Shown: positions 36,470-45,347 of the stretch, piece by piece
Numbering within the stretch: position 1 is the first letter of the stretch
How the letters are laid out: each line of letters starts with the position of its first letter
NCBI GenBank assembly: GCA_003216075.1
Contig: QCJK01000002.1
Location: forward strand, 62,001 to 126,000
Direction: 5' to 3'
DNA from: Prochlorococcus sp. AG-409-B05
GTDB lineage: Bacteria > Cyanobacteriota > Cyanobacteriia > PCC-6307 > Cyanobiaceae
Length of the DNA: 64,000 nt
The notes under the pieces: model-generated
Seen by the model: the letters and a program-made list of their open reading frames with translations, nothing else
The model's database searches: none
What the model was told of the DNA's origin: nothing
Translations under genes and position numbers: made by a program

Positions 36470-36667
36470 TCATTTCTTTGATTTTCTTGAGGATTTGGGT
36501 TCTATAACTTCAAGAAGTTTTTCCATCCTTGTCATTACCTTTTTAACTTCCTTTGGGTCAGGTAGGGTCATCTCCTCAGTTACTCCTAAGTGCATAACCC
36601 TTAATTCTGCACGTAGTTCCTTGAGGTGCGTTTTTACTTCCTCTTTTTTTTCTTTTGCAGTAGCCAT
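36470..36667 (-). CDS. Small helical hypothetical protein, paralogue of 35788-35991
   Basis: A 65-residue basic, helical protein reading ATAKEKKEEVKTHLKELRAEL, then a proline-containing turn MTLPDPKEVKK and a second helix MTRMEKLLEVI. It matches the 67-residue protein at 35788 in length, helix positions and several residues. The two genes point toward each other across 478 bases. Function is unknown. Confidence 0.6.
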   Translation of the reverse strand: MATAKEKKEEVKTHLKELRAELRVMHLGVTEEMTLPDPKEVKKVMTRMEKLLEVIEPKSSRKSKK

Positions 36668-36820
36668 TGATTTTTTCGAATTTTTTATATCTTACATCTA
36701 TAGTGGAAATAAAACAAATCGGGTTTTAAATTATTGCTTCCATTCCTATTAGTTAATTAGATCACCTTTTATATTAGAAAGTTTATTTATGATCTGATAG
36801 AGTAATTATCTTACTAGTCC

Positions 36821-37594
36821 CTAACTACTAAAATCGTCGCTATAGTTTATAAGTGATTTAAAGGCTTCCATTACTTCATGTTCTGCTTGTCCTTGCCATA
36901 TCCAATTTTCTGGTTCTAAAACTTTTGTATATTCTTTAGGTGGTATAAAGTTATATTCTTTAATTGCCTCTCTTGTAAATAATTTATTATTCTTTATTTT
37001 TTGCTGCCGTATATATGCATCTCTCCCGTCAGAGTATCTGTGTTGGCAAAGAACTTTAACCCATATCTTTTCATAGCCACTATATTTAGCAACTCCTTGT
37101 GGCCCCTTTACTAGAGGCTTGTTTGTGATGCCAACCTTATATGTATCAAAATCTGATGTGTTGTCATTTCTAAAATCTAATTTTACTAAATAAAGTGTTA
37201 CAGGTTTGTCATTTAGTTGAAAAGGTATATCTGCTCCGTACCAATCAAATGCGTTGGGACCAATTCCCTTGAACTCAAAGACAATGTCTGCTATTGCGTG
37301 AGCCTTTTTCTTATATTCTTCTAAATCAAATGAGTTAAAAAGTTTTACTTCCTCTTTAATCCATTCTACTAATTCAGTTGCTCTATTTTCCTTATAGACT
37401 TTGGGCAAGGTTAAGTATGATATGCCACTAAGAAGTTTTAATTGAGTTTCTATAATTTGTTCTTCGTAATTTTCTGATAATTCTATATCGTTCACGTTAG
37501 CATTAATATATTTTTCTGTTTTATTTACTGAGATTTTGTTTTTTTTACTAAAGACTAATTTAAGTAAAAATTCAGTCCAGTCTATGATGTCCAA
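36821..37594 (-). CDS. GIY-YIG-like nuclease domain protein, possibly inactive
   Basis: A 257-residue protein. Residues 132-195 read LYLVKLDFRN...DTYKVGITNKPLV...DGRDAYIRQQKI, which follows the GIY-YIG layout of the phage T5orf172 type (L-Y-x-V start, K-x-GIT strand, A-x-x-x-E-x-x-I helix). The position expected to hold the catalytic glutamate reads glutamine in RQQKI, and the usual arginine after KVGIT is not evident, so it may be inactive. The N-terminal 120 residues are helical and unassigned. It may be a relic of a selfish element. Confidence 0.4.
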   Translation of the reverse strand: MDIIDWTEFLLKLVFSKKNKISVNKTEKYINANVNDIELSENYEEQIIETQLKLLSGISYLTLPKVYKENRATELVEWIKEEVKLFNSFDLEEYKKKAHAIADIVFEFKGIGPNAFDWYGADIPFQLNDKPVTLYLVKLDFRNDNTSDFDTYKVGITNKPLVKGPQGVAKYSGYEKIWVKVLCQHRYSDGRDAYIRQQKIKNNKLFTREAIKEYNFIPPKEYTKVLEPENWIWQGQAEHEVMEAFKSLINYSDDFSS

Positions 37595-37831
37595 ATCAAT
37601 AACGTCCTTAAATTACTTTATTTTGTGATAATAGCTTTTCTTTCGCATTTTAACCACCATTATTTTGGGATTATCAAATACATAATATTAGCTGTTTTAC
37701 TTTTACTGAAACAGTATTTTTATATATATGTACCTCTAAAATTAATAGATCGCCTCAATTATTTCTTTAAGCTTTATTTACATGCAAAAAGCTTAAGATC
37801 AATTAAAATTTAAATAAATATCTTTTTTCGC

Positions 37832-38128
37832 ATGGCCACAGTAAAATTTGATGATTTAGGTTTGAAACTTGGAAACCTAGTCCTAGCAATAACCCTGTCT
37901 ACTGTCCCCACCGTTATGACAATTACGTTCCTAGGTTCTCATGGATTTCTACTTTGTAGATCCCTCACAAGCCAAGTTGAAAAACAAATTTCACCTGTAA
38001 CTAAAACAACTTGCTTTGAAAATAACAAAACATTAATATACCGATATACACTGTTTATCTGGCTTTTTATCAGTATTCCAACTTGGCGTTGGTTCTATAT
38101 TAATCATGCTAGAAGGATACGAAATTAG
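37832..38128 (+). CDS. Small membrane protein
   Basis: A 98-residue protein with two hydrophobic segments, one near residues 12-40 (LVLAITLSTVPTVMTITFLG) and one near residues 70-88 (YTLFIWLFISIPTWRWFYI), and a basic C-terminal tail. I recognise no family. It stands alone in an AT-rich stretch. Confidence 0.5.
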   Translation: MATVKFDDLGLKLGNLVLAITLSTVPTVMTITFLGSHGFLLCRSLTSQVEKQISPVTKTTCFENNKTLIYRYTLFIWLFISIPTWRWFYINHARRIRN

Positions 38129-38178
38129 TTGATAACCATTTCTTTATGTTTAAGCCTATTCACAATAAGTAATTTATA

Positions 38179-38958
38179 TCAGAATACTTTTAGTATAGTA
38201 ATTAATATATAGGTCACACATGATAATAATATTAAGCTTGAATACTTAACTATAGTCTTGGTTTTTGTATATCCTTTTATTTTATCATAATTAGCTTTAT
38301 TTAAAATTGTAGTTAATGAAGGTAATTGCGTTATAGCTATTTCTTTTTTAGTTTTATCAATGTACAAATTGTTGGATAGTGGCTTTATAAGTTGTGTCTT
38401 ATTCCTATTATCAATGGATGATTCGTCTGTTGTCCTTTTTGGCTCTACTTTGGTGGAAACGGGATTTTCTTTGATATAGCCACTTGAATATTGGTTTATA
38501 GGAGTTGAGTTCGTTTCATCTGGGAAGGTAACCTTACTTTGGGGATAAGAGATCTCGTGAGTATTATCAGATAATTGGGTTTCTACGAGGAAAGGATCTT
38601 CGCTTGGGAGAGTAGAAATCTCCTGAGCATTATCAGCTGGTTCGGTATTCACGAGGAAAGGATCTTCACTTGGGACAGCGGAAATCTCCTGGGTATCTTC
38701 AGTTGATTCGGTACTCACGAGGAAAGGATCCTCACTTATGGGAGTGCTGTTAGCAATGCATGCGTCTACCGTTTTTTGTGCAAATTGGTTTTGATCGTTT
38801 CGGAGAGGGATTGATATCTCTTTTGTGGAATTTACGTCTTCCTCAGCAGGGTTAGAATTAATGTTATTTGATTGACACCCAGGTTCAACTGGATCGTCAT
38901 TATCAATTCGTTCCGTATAGGAAAAGTCGGGTTGTTGTTCTTCCTTTTTGTCTTCCAT
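38179..38958 (-). CDS. Tail-anchored acidic repeat protein
   Basis: A 259-residue protein with three consecutive 22-residue repeats (about residues 75-140), each starting SEDPFLV and containing an EIS motif. The first 200 residues are acidic, low in hydrophobics and probably disordered. The last 25 residues are a single membrane helix (SLILLSCVTYILITILKVF), so the protein is probably tail-anchored with a flexible acidic arm. No family is recognised. Confidence 0.55.
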   Translation of the reverse strand: MEDKKEEQQPDFSYTERIDNDDPVEPGCQSNNINSNPAEEDVNSTKEISIPLRNDQNQFAQKTVDACIANSTPISEDPFLVSTESTEDTQEISAVPSEDPFLVNTEPADNAQEISTLPSEDPFLVETQLSDNTHEISYPQSKVTFPDETNSTPINQYSSGYIKENPVSTKVEPKRTTDESSIDNRNKTQLIKPLSNNLYIDKTKKEIAITQLPSLTTILNKANYDKIKGYTKTKTIVKYSSLILLSCVTYILITILKVF

Positions 38959-39222
38959 GAAATGCTTTTGATACTTTGGTTTGACGGTGTTTTCTTTTGA
39001 ATATTGGTTATAAATGAGCTCTAATTAAACTTTAATCCAAGAGTACATAATTTTGTCCTAAAAAGATAATATCACTAAAGATTGACTTTTTGAGGTTAAT
39101 CTTTGGATCTATACACGTATTTACCGATAAAACTTCAATTTCATAAATCGTTTTGCCCTTCATTGTCCAAAACAGCTACAAGAACACATGAGCTGATATG
39201 CTGGTAACTTAAGATTTTCTTA

Positions 39223-39462
39223 ATGATGCATCTTGATCCGGCCAAGCGTGTTGTATTGCCAGTATTGGTCTCTCTACGATCGGATGTCGTTCATTTGTTA
39301 GATGAGCTTGCTATTGACATGGATCTAAGTATCGATGAGCTTTTTAGCGCAATAGTCGAAGAGGCAGCGTTTGGATTGGAAAAATCAAGTAAATTTGGAG
39401 AAGATATCGTTATTCCAGATCAATGTAGTATGAAGGATTTACTTGATTTGATTAGAAGCTAG
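39223..39462 (+). CDS. Small ribbon-helix-helix-like protein
   Basis: A 79-residue acidic protein. The start RVVLPVLVSLRSDVVHLLDELAIDMDLSIDELFSAIVEEA has the strand-helix-helix order of ribbon-helix-helix DNA-binding proteins, but the N-terminal strand is less basic than usual. No toxin gene is adjacent, so an antitoxin role is not supported. It may be a small regulator conserved in picocyanobacteria. Confidence 0.5.
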   Translation: MMHLDPAKRVVLPVLVSLRSDVVHLLDELAIDMDLSIDELFSAIVEEAAFGLEKSSKFGEDIVIPDQCSMKDLLDLIRS

Positions 39463-39631
39463 CTTATTTATTCCATTCTGTTTCCAGGTAATGTCAATTG
39501 TAGATAGCTAATTGACTTTCACTTTTGAGTTTTTTTGTAAAGCTTAAGTTTCTAATTAATTAAATAATTGTGGTGATTATCTGCCGGGATGGATTTGAGA
39601 AGTAAATTAAAGGTAGAGATTCAAATTTTAC

Positions 39632-39781
39632 GTGGATATCCTATATCACTTGATTTATAAGATTCAACATCCGTTAGAAGGAATTGCATATTTGATTTAT
39701 ATTGGCTGGTTTGTCAGATGGAGGTGGCCAATTAAATGGAACAGCTTTTTACAAGGACTTATGAGATCAGTTACTACTTGA
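39632..39781 (+). CDS. Possible 49-residue protein
   Basis: A short frame starting with GTG at 39632 reads DILYHLIYKIQHPLEGIAYL followed by a tryptophan- and arginine-rich stretch (IGWFVRWRWPIKWNSF). The aromatic composition is unlike random AT-rich sequence. There is no clear ribosome-binding site and no recognised family. Confidence 0.3.
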   Translation: MDILYHLIYKIQHPLEGIAYLIYIGWFVRWRWPIKWNSFLQGLMRSVTT

Positions 39782-39791
39782 TTATTTGAGT

Positions 39792-40352
39792 TTATTTATA
39801 TATACTCTCAAGTACACTTTGTGGCAATATAATTGTGTTTAGTTTCCATTTTATAAATCCATACCTTCTTAAAAATAGCTTTAAAGGCTCACTTGAATTC
39901 TCTATATCAACTGTTAACATGAAACTATTAAGGTTTACGTAACTCATTGAAGTTTTGTTCTGGAATCCTTCATTAGAACCCTGAGATATAGTTTTCTTTG
40001 ATGAGTGTAATTGTGGTCTTGTCAGAGTTCCGGATTGCATTAATAAGTTAAGGCCCTTTGGATTAACTGTAGCATCGACTATCCCGCCTATTATTGGATT
40101 GAATAACATTATAGTTAAGGAAGATAGAGGCGAGTCATTAAGTCTTCGATTAACTCTTTTGGAAATTGTTTTACTTAGTTGAGAACTTAGACTTGATTTT
40201 AAAGCCTTATAATCTATATACTTTTCAGTTTCATTAAATTCATGATTATCAAATATATATTTTAAATGTGCCAATGTTAAATATGGAGTAAGATATATGT
40301 ATCCAACCGCTAATAATCCAGTAAAGCATAGAATAGAGGTACTCTTTCTCAT
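39792..40352 (-). CDS. DUF2939 family protein
   Basis: A 186-residue protein with an N-terminal membrane or signal segment (ILCFTGLLAVGYIYLTPYLTL) and the DUF2939 pattern LAHLKYIFDNHEFNETEKYIDYKALKSSLSSQL, followed by a predicted alpha/beta domain that includes NPKGLNLLMQSG. Proteins of this family are anchored to the membrane and face outward; their role is unknown. Confidence 0.65.
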   Translation of the reverse strand: MRKSTSILCFTGLLAVGYIYLTPYLTLAHLKYIFDNHEFNETEKYIDYKALKSSLSSQLSKTISKRVNRRLNDSPLSSLTIMLFNPIIGGIVDATVNPKGLNLLMQSGTLTRPQLHSSKKTISQGSNEGFQNKTSMSYVNLNSFMLTVDIENSSEPLKLFLRRYGFIKWKLNTIILPQSVLESIYK

Positions 40353-40492
40353 GCTTGAATGCTTTCTTTATAATTAATCGATAGCCAGAATTTCATTTAA
40401 TTGTAAGTAGAATTATTCAAATCAACTCTATCTTATAAATTAGAATTTTGTTTAAATTTTTATGTAATTGATACTTTGTTAGTGATTGGGTT

Positions 40493-40936
40493 CTAGATGG
40501 AGGATTTTTTAGTTAAAATTAGCATAATAAGCTCTTGTTTCTTGAGTCTAGAAAGCCCCTCTGTACCTTTTAGGATAAGCCTTAGCTCCTCGTTTGTCAT
40601 CTTCATTAGTTTTGATTTATATTCGTTCTTTAGAAATTGCTCATATGCAATTTGACTTGATAGTAGAGTTTTTACTAGATCCTCCTTGCTCATTTCTTCA
40701 AGGATATCTATTTCTTTAAGGAGCTTAATCAATTCGTTTCTGTTTTTTTCTGAGACCCTATTGAATTTACCTTTGTTGTCCTTGATTGATAATGTGTTTT
40801 GATTTGTTTTAGAAATATCTGTTAGCAGCATATTGAGGAGTTTGGCAAACTCATTAAATAGTGTTAGTACAATAAAAATCAAGTGTCCTATAATGCTATC
40901 AGCGCCTCTGATTTCGTCGTCATTTTTATGAGGCAT
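40493..40936 (-). CDS. Hypothetical protein with SAP-like C-terminal helices
   Basis: A 147-residue protein. A hydrophobic N-terminal helix (IIGHLIFIVLTLFNEFAKLL) precedes a basic linker and two similar helical motifs: MSKEDLVKTLLSSQ near residue 82 and MTNEELRLILKGTEGLSRLKKQELIMLIL near residue 112. The latter has the L-x-x-x-L-KGTEGLSRLKK-x-E-L pattern of SAP-like nucleic-acid-binding domains. Both functions are inferences. Confidence 0.5.
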   Translation of the reverse strand: MPHKNDDEIRGADSIIGHLIFIVLTLFNEFAKLLNMLLTDISKTNQNTLSIKDNKGKFNRVSEKNRNELIKLLKEIDILEEMSKEDLVKTLLSSQIAYEQFLKNEYKSKLMKMTNEELRLILKGTEGLSRLKKQELIMLILTKKSSI

Positions 40937-41062
40937 GATCTCTTAGAAAAGGAATAAGGGATTCTTTGCTTCTTTATTTTAAATATAAATTGATTATTTT
41001 GCTGATATTAGGGTAGATGAACTTAAGTTAGTTTCTCCAGCCTGGCTTTTGAATTTGTAATT

Positions 41063-41515
41063 TTAACTAAAGAAGTAAGCAATTTCTGCGGCTTTTAGTC
41101 CTTCCCACCCAGCATCTATCAATCTTTTATTGAGAGTTTCTTGATCAAAGTGCTTTGAACCAGTTGCTATTATTTTTTTCCTCATTGCTACTCGAACCCT
41201 GCAAATCCTATCGGCTTCTTTTTGCATTACTTCTTTGTAGAAGCCAACCATTTCCTTTGGAAGTGGCGCCCCATTTAGATCAATTCCATCGCTGATGGCG
41301 CTTTCTATAGATTCTGGGACAGCATCAAGAGCATCAGGACCATCGATGCCCTCAAAGATATTTTGATCAATGCTGATACTCACGGCAATTGGGTTCGGGG
41401 CGAATAGTGTTTGTTTGATTTTACTCAAACTAATTAAGTGTTCAATGTATCTGCGTATGTTTTTGTATCTGTCCCAATGCAATTTCTCCTTCAGGCCAGC
41501 CCATTCAACCCACAA
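41063..41515 (-). CDS. Hypothetical protein
   Basis: A 150-residue soluble protein with a helical, basic N-terminus, a central acidic IDGPDALDAVPESIESAISDGIDLNG stretch and a C-terminal block KKIIATGSKHFDQETLNKRLIDAGWEGLKAAEIAYFF. The last block looks well conserved in composition. I do not know the family, and no catalytic motif is evident. Confidence 0.5.
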   Translation of the reverse strand: MWVEWAGLKEKLHWDRYKNIRRYIEHLISLSKIKQTLFAPNPIAVSISIDQNIFEGIDGPDALDAVPESIESAISDGIDLNGAPLPKEMVGFYKEVMQKEADRICRVRVAMRKKIIATGSKHFDQETLNKRLIDAGWEGLKAAEIAYFFS

Positions 41516-41906
41516 TAGGTAACTTCTCCAACATTCTTATAATTATATTTGTGGTAATACAGTTAAAAATGAATAAGGCACCAAAATCCTTTTAGAGTCG
41601 AGCTTTTTTCAATTAAAAGTTCTATTAAATCATTTATCTCATAAAATATATTGAACTTTTATTCTAATAATATCTGTAATATTATTAATTGATTTATTTT
41701 ATTGAGCAGATCTTGTTGTATCAGGGGATCATGACCTGAATAAGTTCTTTATTTTGCCTTTCACTCCTTTGTCTTTTAGTTTAGTGCTTTAGCTTGCGTA
41801 TATACCCAGCGATAGCCATATAGAACTGATATCGATCGCGTTAAAGCTACTAATAAAATTTATTTTGTTTGAAATAAGCAGGATCGCAGTTGCAGAGCAT
41901 CCCAGC
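41516..41906. other. Intergenic region
   Basis: 391 bases, AT rich except near the end, with no convincing gene, hairpin or repeat seen. Confidence 0.3.
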
Positions 41907-42023
41907 ATGGCCGCCCTACCATTAATCTTCTCAGCCATACTCATGTCCTTACTTCCCATAGTAATAAATGCCTATACACTATTATTATCATGCCCCCCTG
42001 AACATCCTATGAATCAATGTTAA
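41907..42023 (+). CDS. Possible 38-residue membrane peptide
   Basis: The ATG frame encodes AALPLIFSAILMSLLPIVIN and ends in a short CPPEHPMNQC tail, one hydrophobic helix with cysteines at the C-terminal end. Its GC content is higher than that of the surrounding DNA. A small single-span peptide is plausible. Confidence 0.35.
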   Translation: MAALPLIFSAILMSLLPIVINAYTLLLSCPPEHPMNQC

Positions 42024-42125
42024 GCCTTTGTTTTTGGCACACCTTAAATTTTTGTGTATTGTGATATGGAAGCCCATCAGTAATATCTTTGAGCTTTAGG
42101 GTTTGAGTTGGTAAATCAAGGTTGA

Positions 42126-42272
42126 ATGGCTGGTTCACCATTCAGCACCACTCACTCTAATTTAGTGATATATCAGAAAATATTAATAGCAATTAGTACG
42201 GACAAATCTAATGAGGATGTTATTTCCTTTCTTCAGAAGCTAATTCATAAGGACTTTATAACTTTATGCTAA
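42126..42272 (+). CDS. Possible 48-residue protein with a hairpin over its start codon
   Basis: The frame encodes a small protein with an amphipathic helix (YQKILIAISTDKSNEDVISFLQ). The start codon lies in the left arm of a perfect 7-bp hairpin (TGAATGG 42123-42129 with CCATTCA 42138-42144), which could hide the ribosome site. The family is unknown and the coding call is tentative. Confidence 0.35.
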   Translation: MAGSPFSTTHSNLVIYQKILIAISTDKSNEDVISFLQKLIHKDFITLC

Positions 42273-42308
42273 ACTGGTTTATTATTAATTTCCTTAAATT
42301 TATTTATT

Positions 42309-42437
42309 GTGGAAAACTATAAACAAGAGATTATCACATGCCAAGAATGGATTGTCAGGTTTGATGGAAAAATTAAACGAAAAGTGGTTTCATACCCAGC
42401 AATTAAAGGAGATGTAGTAGATAAGAAATTAATATAA
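42309..42437 (+). CDS. Possible 42-residue basic protein
   Basis: A GTG-initiated frame reads ENYKQEIITCQEWIVRFDGKIKRKVVSYPAIKGD. A strong hairpin terminator 78 bases downstream at 42516-42553 supports a transcript ending here. The family is unknown. Confidence 0.4.
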   Translation: MENYKQEIITCQEWIVRFDGKIKRKVVSYPAIKGDVVDKKLI

Positions 42438-42515
42438 TTCCCATAATTATTAGATTTACTGCTAAAATTTAAAGTTTAAAACAATTAATTTTAAAAATTT
42501 AATTTATTTTTCTAC

Positions 42516-42553
42516 AAAAAAAATGAGCTAATTGTAAAAATGCTCATTTTTTT
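42516..42553. terminator. Perfect bidirectional hairpin terminator
   Basis: ATGAGC (42523-42528) pairs with GCTCAT (42542-42547). The flanking A run at 42516-42522 and T run at 42548-42553 extend the stem to about 12 bp with a 13-base loop. It can stop transcripts from both sides: the small forward gene ending at 42437 and the reverse gene ending at 42617. Confidence 0.75.
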
Positions 42554-42616
42554 ATAAATGTTATTCCCTTTATTATGAAAAGGAGAACTTTATAATTTAA
42601 AATAAGATTTAGTTAA

Positions 42617-42748
42617 CTAGAGAAAAGTTTTAAACAAAGCTGCAATTGCGACTACAAATCCACCGTACTTTATAAAGTCATTATTGTTTTGAGCTGTATT
42701 AGCTATGAGTAATGATGAAAGTAGCAATACAGTAAGATTACCGTCCAT
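42617..42748 (-). CDS. Possible 43-residue small membrane protein
   Basis: The reverse-strand ATG frame encodes DGNLTVLLLSSLLIANTAQ then NNDFIKYGGFVVAIAALFKTFL, two short hydrophobic stretches separated by a polar turn. A bidirectional terminator lies 63 bases beyond its stop, which supports expression. No family is recognised. Confidence 0.4.
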   Translation of the reverse strand: MDGNLTVLLLSSLLIANTAQNNNDFIKYGGFVVAIAALFKTFL

Positions 42749-43000
42749 GAGTTGTTTGAGAAACTACCTCTATCTAGCCTGTTTTTTCTCTCGTGTCTAC
42801 ATTTAACCCTTGGTTTTAATGAAAATAAATATAAAAGCTTAATATTGACTTAATGAATGGATAGGTATTGTAGGTATTTGAGTGATGTAATTTATTACAT
42901 ATATTGTATAATTGATAATGTTAATATTTATTCAATCTTGGTAACTCTATTGAAATTTTAAAAGTTCCGTTGTCATAAGAAATTCAGTAAAAAACTTATA

Positions 43001-43300
43001 TTAAGATTGTTTTGACATTCTTTCAAATGATTTGTCTGCATTTTTAACGAGATAAGGAGCTGCAGCTTTTTCAACTAATTTTCTTAGCTTTTTACTTTCT
43101 GTCTGGGCCAATTTAATACTTCGTTTGGTTGAACTTATTTTCAAATTCTCTAGACGTTGTAATTGTTTCTTAGCCGCTATGTAGTCATTGCAATATATAT
43201 ATAATGAATCAACACATACGTGATATAAGGTGCCTGCATCGCCTTTATGAGTGTAAATAACACTTCCTTTCTTACTTATATATATAGGTTCTTTTGCCAT
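43001..43300 (-). CDS. Hypothetical basic protein
   Basis: A 99-residue protein, strongly basic. The N-terminal half (ISKKGSVIYTHKGDAGTLYHVCVDSLYIYCN) looks like beta strands and the C-terminal half is a long charged helix (LENLKISSTKRSIKLAQTES). The family is unknown. Confidence 0.5.
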   Translation of the reverse strand: MAKEPIYISKKGSVIYTHKGDAGTLYHVCVDSLYIYCNDYIAAKKQLQRLENLKISSTKRSIKLAQTESKKLRKLVEKAAAPYLVKNADKSFERMSKQS

Positions 43301-44063
43301 AAAAGCAGTCTAGTACAATTCTTGTTGTAAAATAAATTGGTAAAATATTTGAATATATTGTGTATCATAATTATATTATATAATTCACCGACGATAGCAT
43401 TCCTTTTTAACCGCATACTGGTAGAAATATTAAAAATTCTTTACCATATTACGTCTTTTAAATTATTAATACATACCAATATATGTTCAAAGTGAATAAT
43501 CCCTTGCGTTAGCTTGTATACGATGTTACTTATCTAATCGTAACGAAAGTATAAATTTATTCAATCAAGTGTCTCCCTATTTTGCTTATATAGCCCTATT
43601 CTAATCGAATTACTAAAAGCTTCAATTTTACTAATATAAATTTTTCAAGGTTTCAGCGCACATCACCCTTGAATCTTTGAATTATTCATTATAATTTACT
43701 AAGATATACCTTATTCTTGATTTATTTGACCTTTCTTTTATAAATTTCTGTTTTTAAGAAAACCCAAATTTGTAAGCGTATTTTCCTGAATTTCATTATT
43801 TCCTATCCCCATGAGACATTAGCTATCTTTAACCTCTTCTTGGCATACAAACAAAATCGTCTAGTACTCTTAGCTACTATAAGGAATTTAAATTAATTTC
43901 TATTAGTATATAGTCTTTATAAATCAAGTGAGCCTAAATTTATAAATCTGAGGGTTAATAATTATGGACTTTCCGATTAAATGATTTTTCGTTGGCTGAC
44001 AGTATTTTCTTGTAAATCATCATCATTATTATATTAAACCTTTGCAAAAATTTATTTTCTATA
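43301..44063. other. Long intergenic region
   Basis: 763 AT-rich bases with no credible frame above 30 codons on either strand and no strong hairpin or repeat. It may be decayed sequence or hold small RNAs that I cannot see. Confidence 0.35.
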
Positions 44064-44399
44064 CTATATAGAATCGATTATTTCATCTTCTTTTCCATTT
44101 GTGATATCAATTGAAAATTCCTTTTCTTGTATTATTTCATTCTTGTCAACTAATTCAGGATTTGCCTTAGTAATTATATTGTTAACCTCACTAGGAATGT
44201 TTAAATCCTTTTGAATATCATCTAACCTACTAGTAACTTTTTCTATTGCAGTTGTAGTTTCTTTATTTATTAGTCTGGACGGTATTTTGATACCATTCTG
44301 ACAGTACCTGCATGTGTAACTATTTAACTGAAATAGGTTGAGGGGAAGTCTGTTTGAGCAACTCTCACAGTTTCGGTCTTCCGGTGCAGGTATTTTCAT
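44064..44399 (-). CDS. Small zinc-ribbon protein
   Basis: About 111 residues from the ATG at 44397-44399; the frame extends 20 codons further upstream, but MKIPAPEDRNCESC is a better opening. Two C-x2-C knuckles (CESC near residue 11 and CRYC near residue 30) form a rubredoxin-like zinc ribbon. The remainder is an acidic helical tail. No partner is known. Confidence 0.5.
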   Translation of the reverse strand: MKIPAPEDRNCESCSNRLPLNLFQLNSYTCRYCQNGIKIPSRLINKETTTAIEKVTSRLDDIQKDLNIPSEVNNIITKANPELVDKNEIIQEKEFSIDITNGKEDEIIDSI

Positions 44400-44677
44400 G
44401 GATTTACCATAGCTTCCTTTTATAATAAGTGAATCGTAAGTGAATCGTTTATAAAACAAATCTTTTATTATTAATCGAGTTAATGCAGTTGGATTTTATA
44501 TTCTTATTCTCATTTAGTGACATGTCTTAAGGGATCTCCTTCATGTATAAATATCCTAATATAACCTTAGATACCTGAAAATACTTTCAATCCATTTAAA
44601 TACTGAAGTTTCAGGGGTTTATGAAACTGTTACAAAAATTGTGCACAGTAGTATAATTGTATTAATAGTCTAGATCT

Positions 44678-44950
44678 TTGTTGGAAACTGACCCATTCTT
44701 TAATGACAAATACTTTGGTGATGGTAATTCCAAGTCTTTTTTAGGGGTTAAACCCTCAGACATTGTCATCATTCAAGATGATGCAATTGGGATTGATGGA
44801 AATTTCGACAACTGGTGGATGGGGTATGTTATATGTATCCAATCGGGCGCAAGAAATTCAAAACACAACAGTATTTTCCAGATAGCTGATCTTGATTCGG
44901 GCATTATTCGATGGGTGAATTCTGACCTTGTTATTCGTATCGTAAAGTAG
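44678..44950 (+). CDS. DUF3104 family protein
   Basis: A 90-residue protein. The pattern FLGVKPSDIVIIQDDAIG, DNWWMGYVICIQSGAR and SIFQIADLDSGIIRWVNSDLV is the DUF3104 signature, a small family that I know only from marine picocyanobacteria, where it often occurs in several copies. Function is unknown. The open frame starts with TTG at 44678. Confidence 0.8.
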   Translation: MLETDPFFNDKYFGDGNSKSFLGVKPSDIVIIQDDAIGIDGNFDNWWMGYVICIQSGARNSKHNSIFQIADLDSGIIRWVNSDLVIRIVK

Positions 44951-44985
44951 AAAGAAAAAAGTAAATAGTTGGTGTAATATAATAT

Positions 44986-45183
44986 TTACTGGATATTGTA
45001 TAAATTACTAAAATATCTATCTACTAATATTATTTTTAGTCTGTCAGGCCAAGCCAATAGTGAAGTTTTGATGTCCTCATTTTCAAGCAAACAAATAATA
45101 AAATCAATTGATTGATTTTCTTTTGATGTGAGGATTTTTTTGATGTTATTGTTATAAAATTCAACTTTTTCAGTTTCGGACAT
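44986..45183 (-). CDS. Hypothetical small protein
   Basis: A 65-residue mostly helical protein (VEFYNNNIKKILTSKENQSI, then AWPDRLKIILVDRYFSNL). No motif or membrane segment is seen. It may belong to the same accessory set as its neighbours. Confidence 0.4.
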   Translation of the reverse strand: MSETEKVEFYNNNIKKILTSKENQSIDFIICLLENEDIKTSLLAWPDRLKIILVDRYFSNLYNIQ

Positions 45184-45347
45184 AGGTTTATTTGTGAAGG
45201 GTTTATAGTGGGGAATATTTTATTGTTTTAATTAGTTATTTGTGGGATTAGGAGCAATGTACTTTTATAAGCACTACTAAAATACTATATTAGCAGAACC
45301 TACTCAAATATTTAGTGAAGCATTATAAATATAGTTCAAGAGATTTG

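Noticed and set aside
37625-37813. 62-codon hydrophobic forward frame
   Set aside because: Extreme AT content and no clear start signal; probably chance, although a small membrane peptide cannot be excluded.
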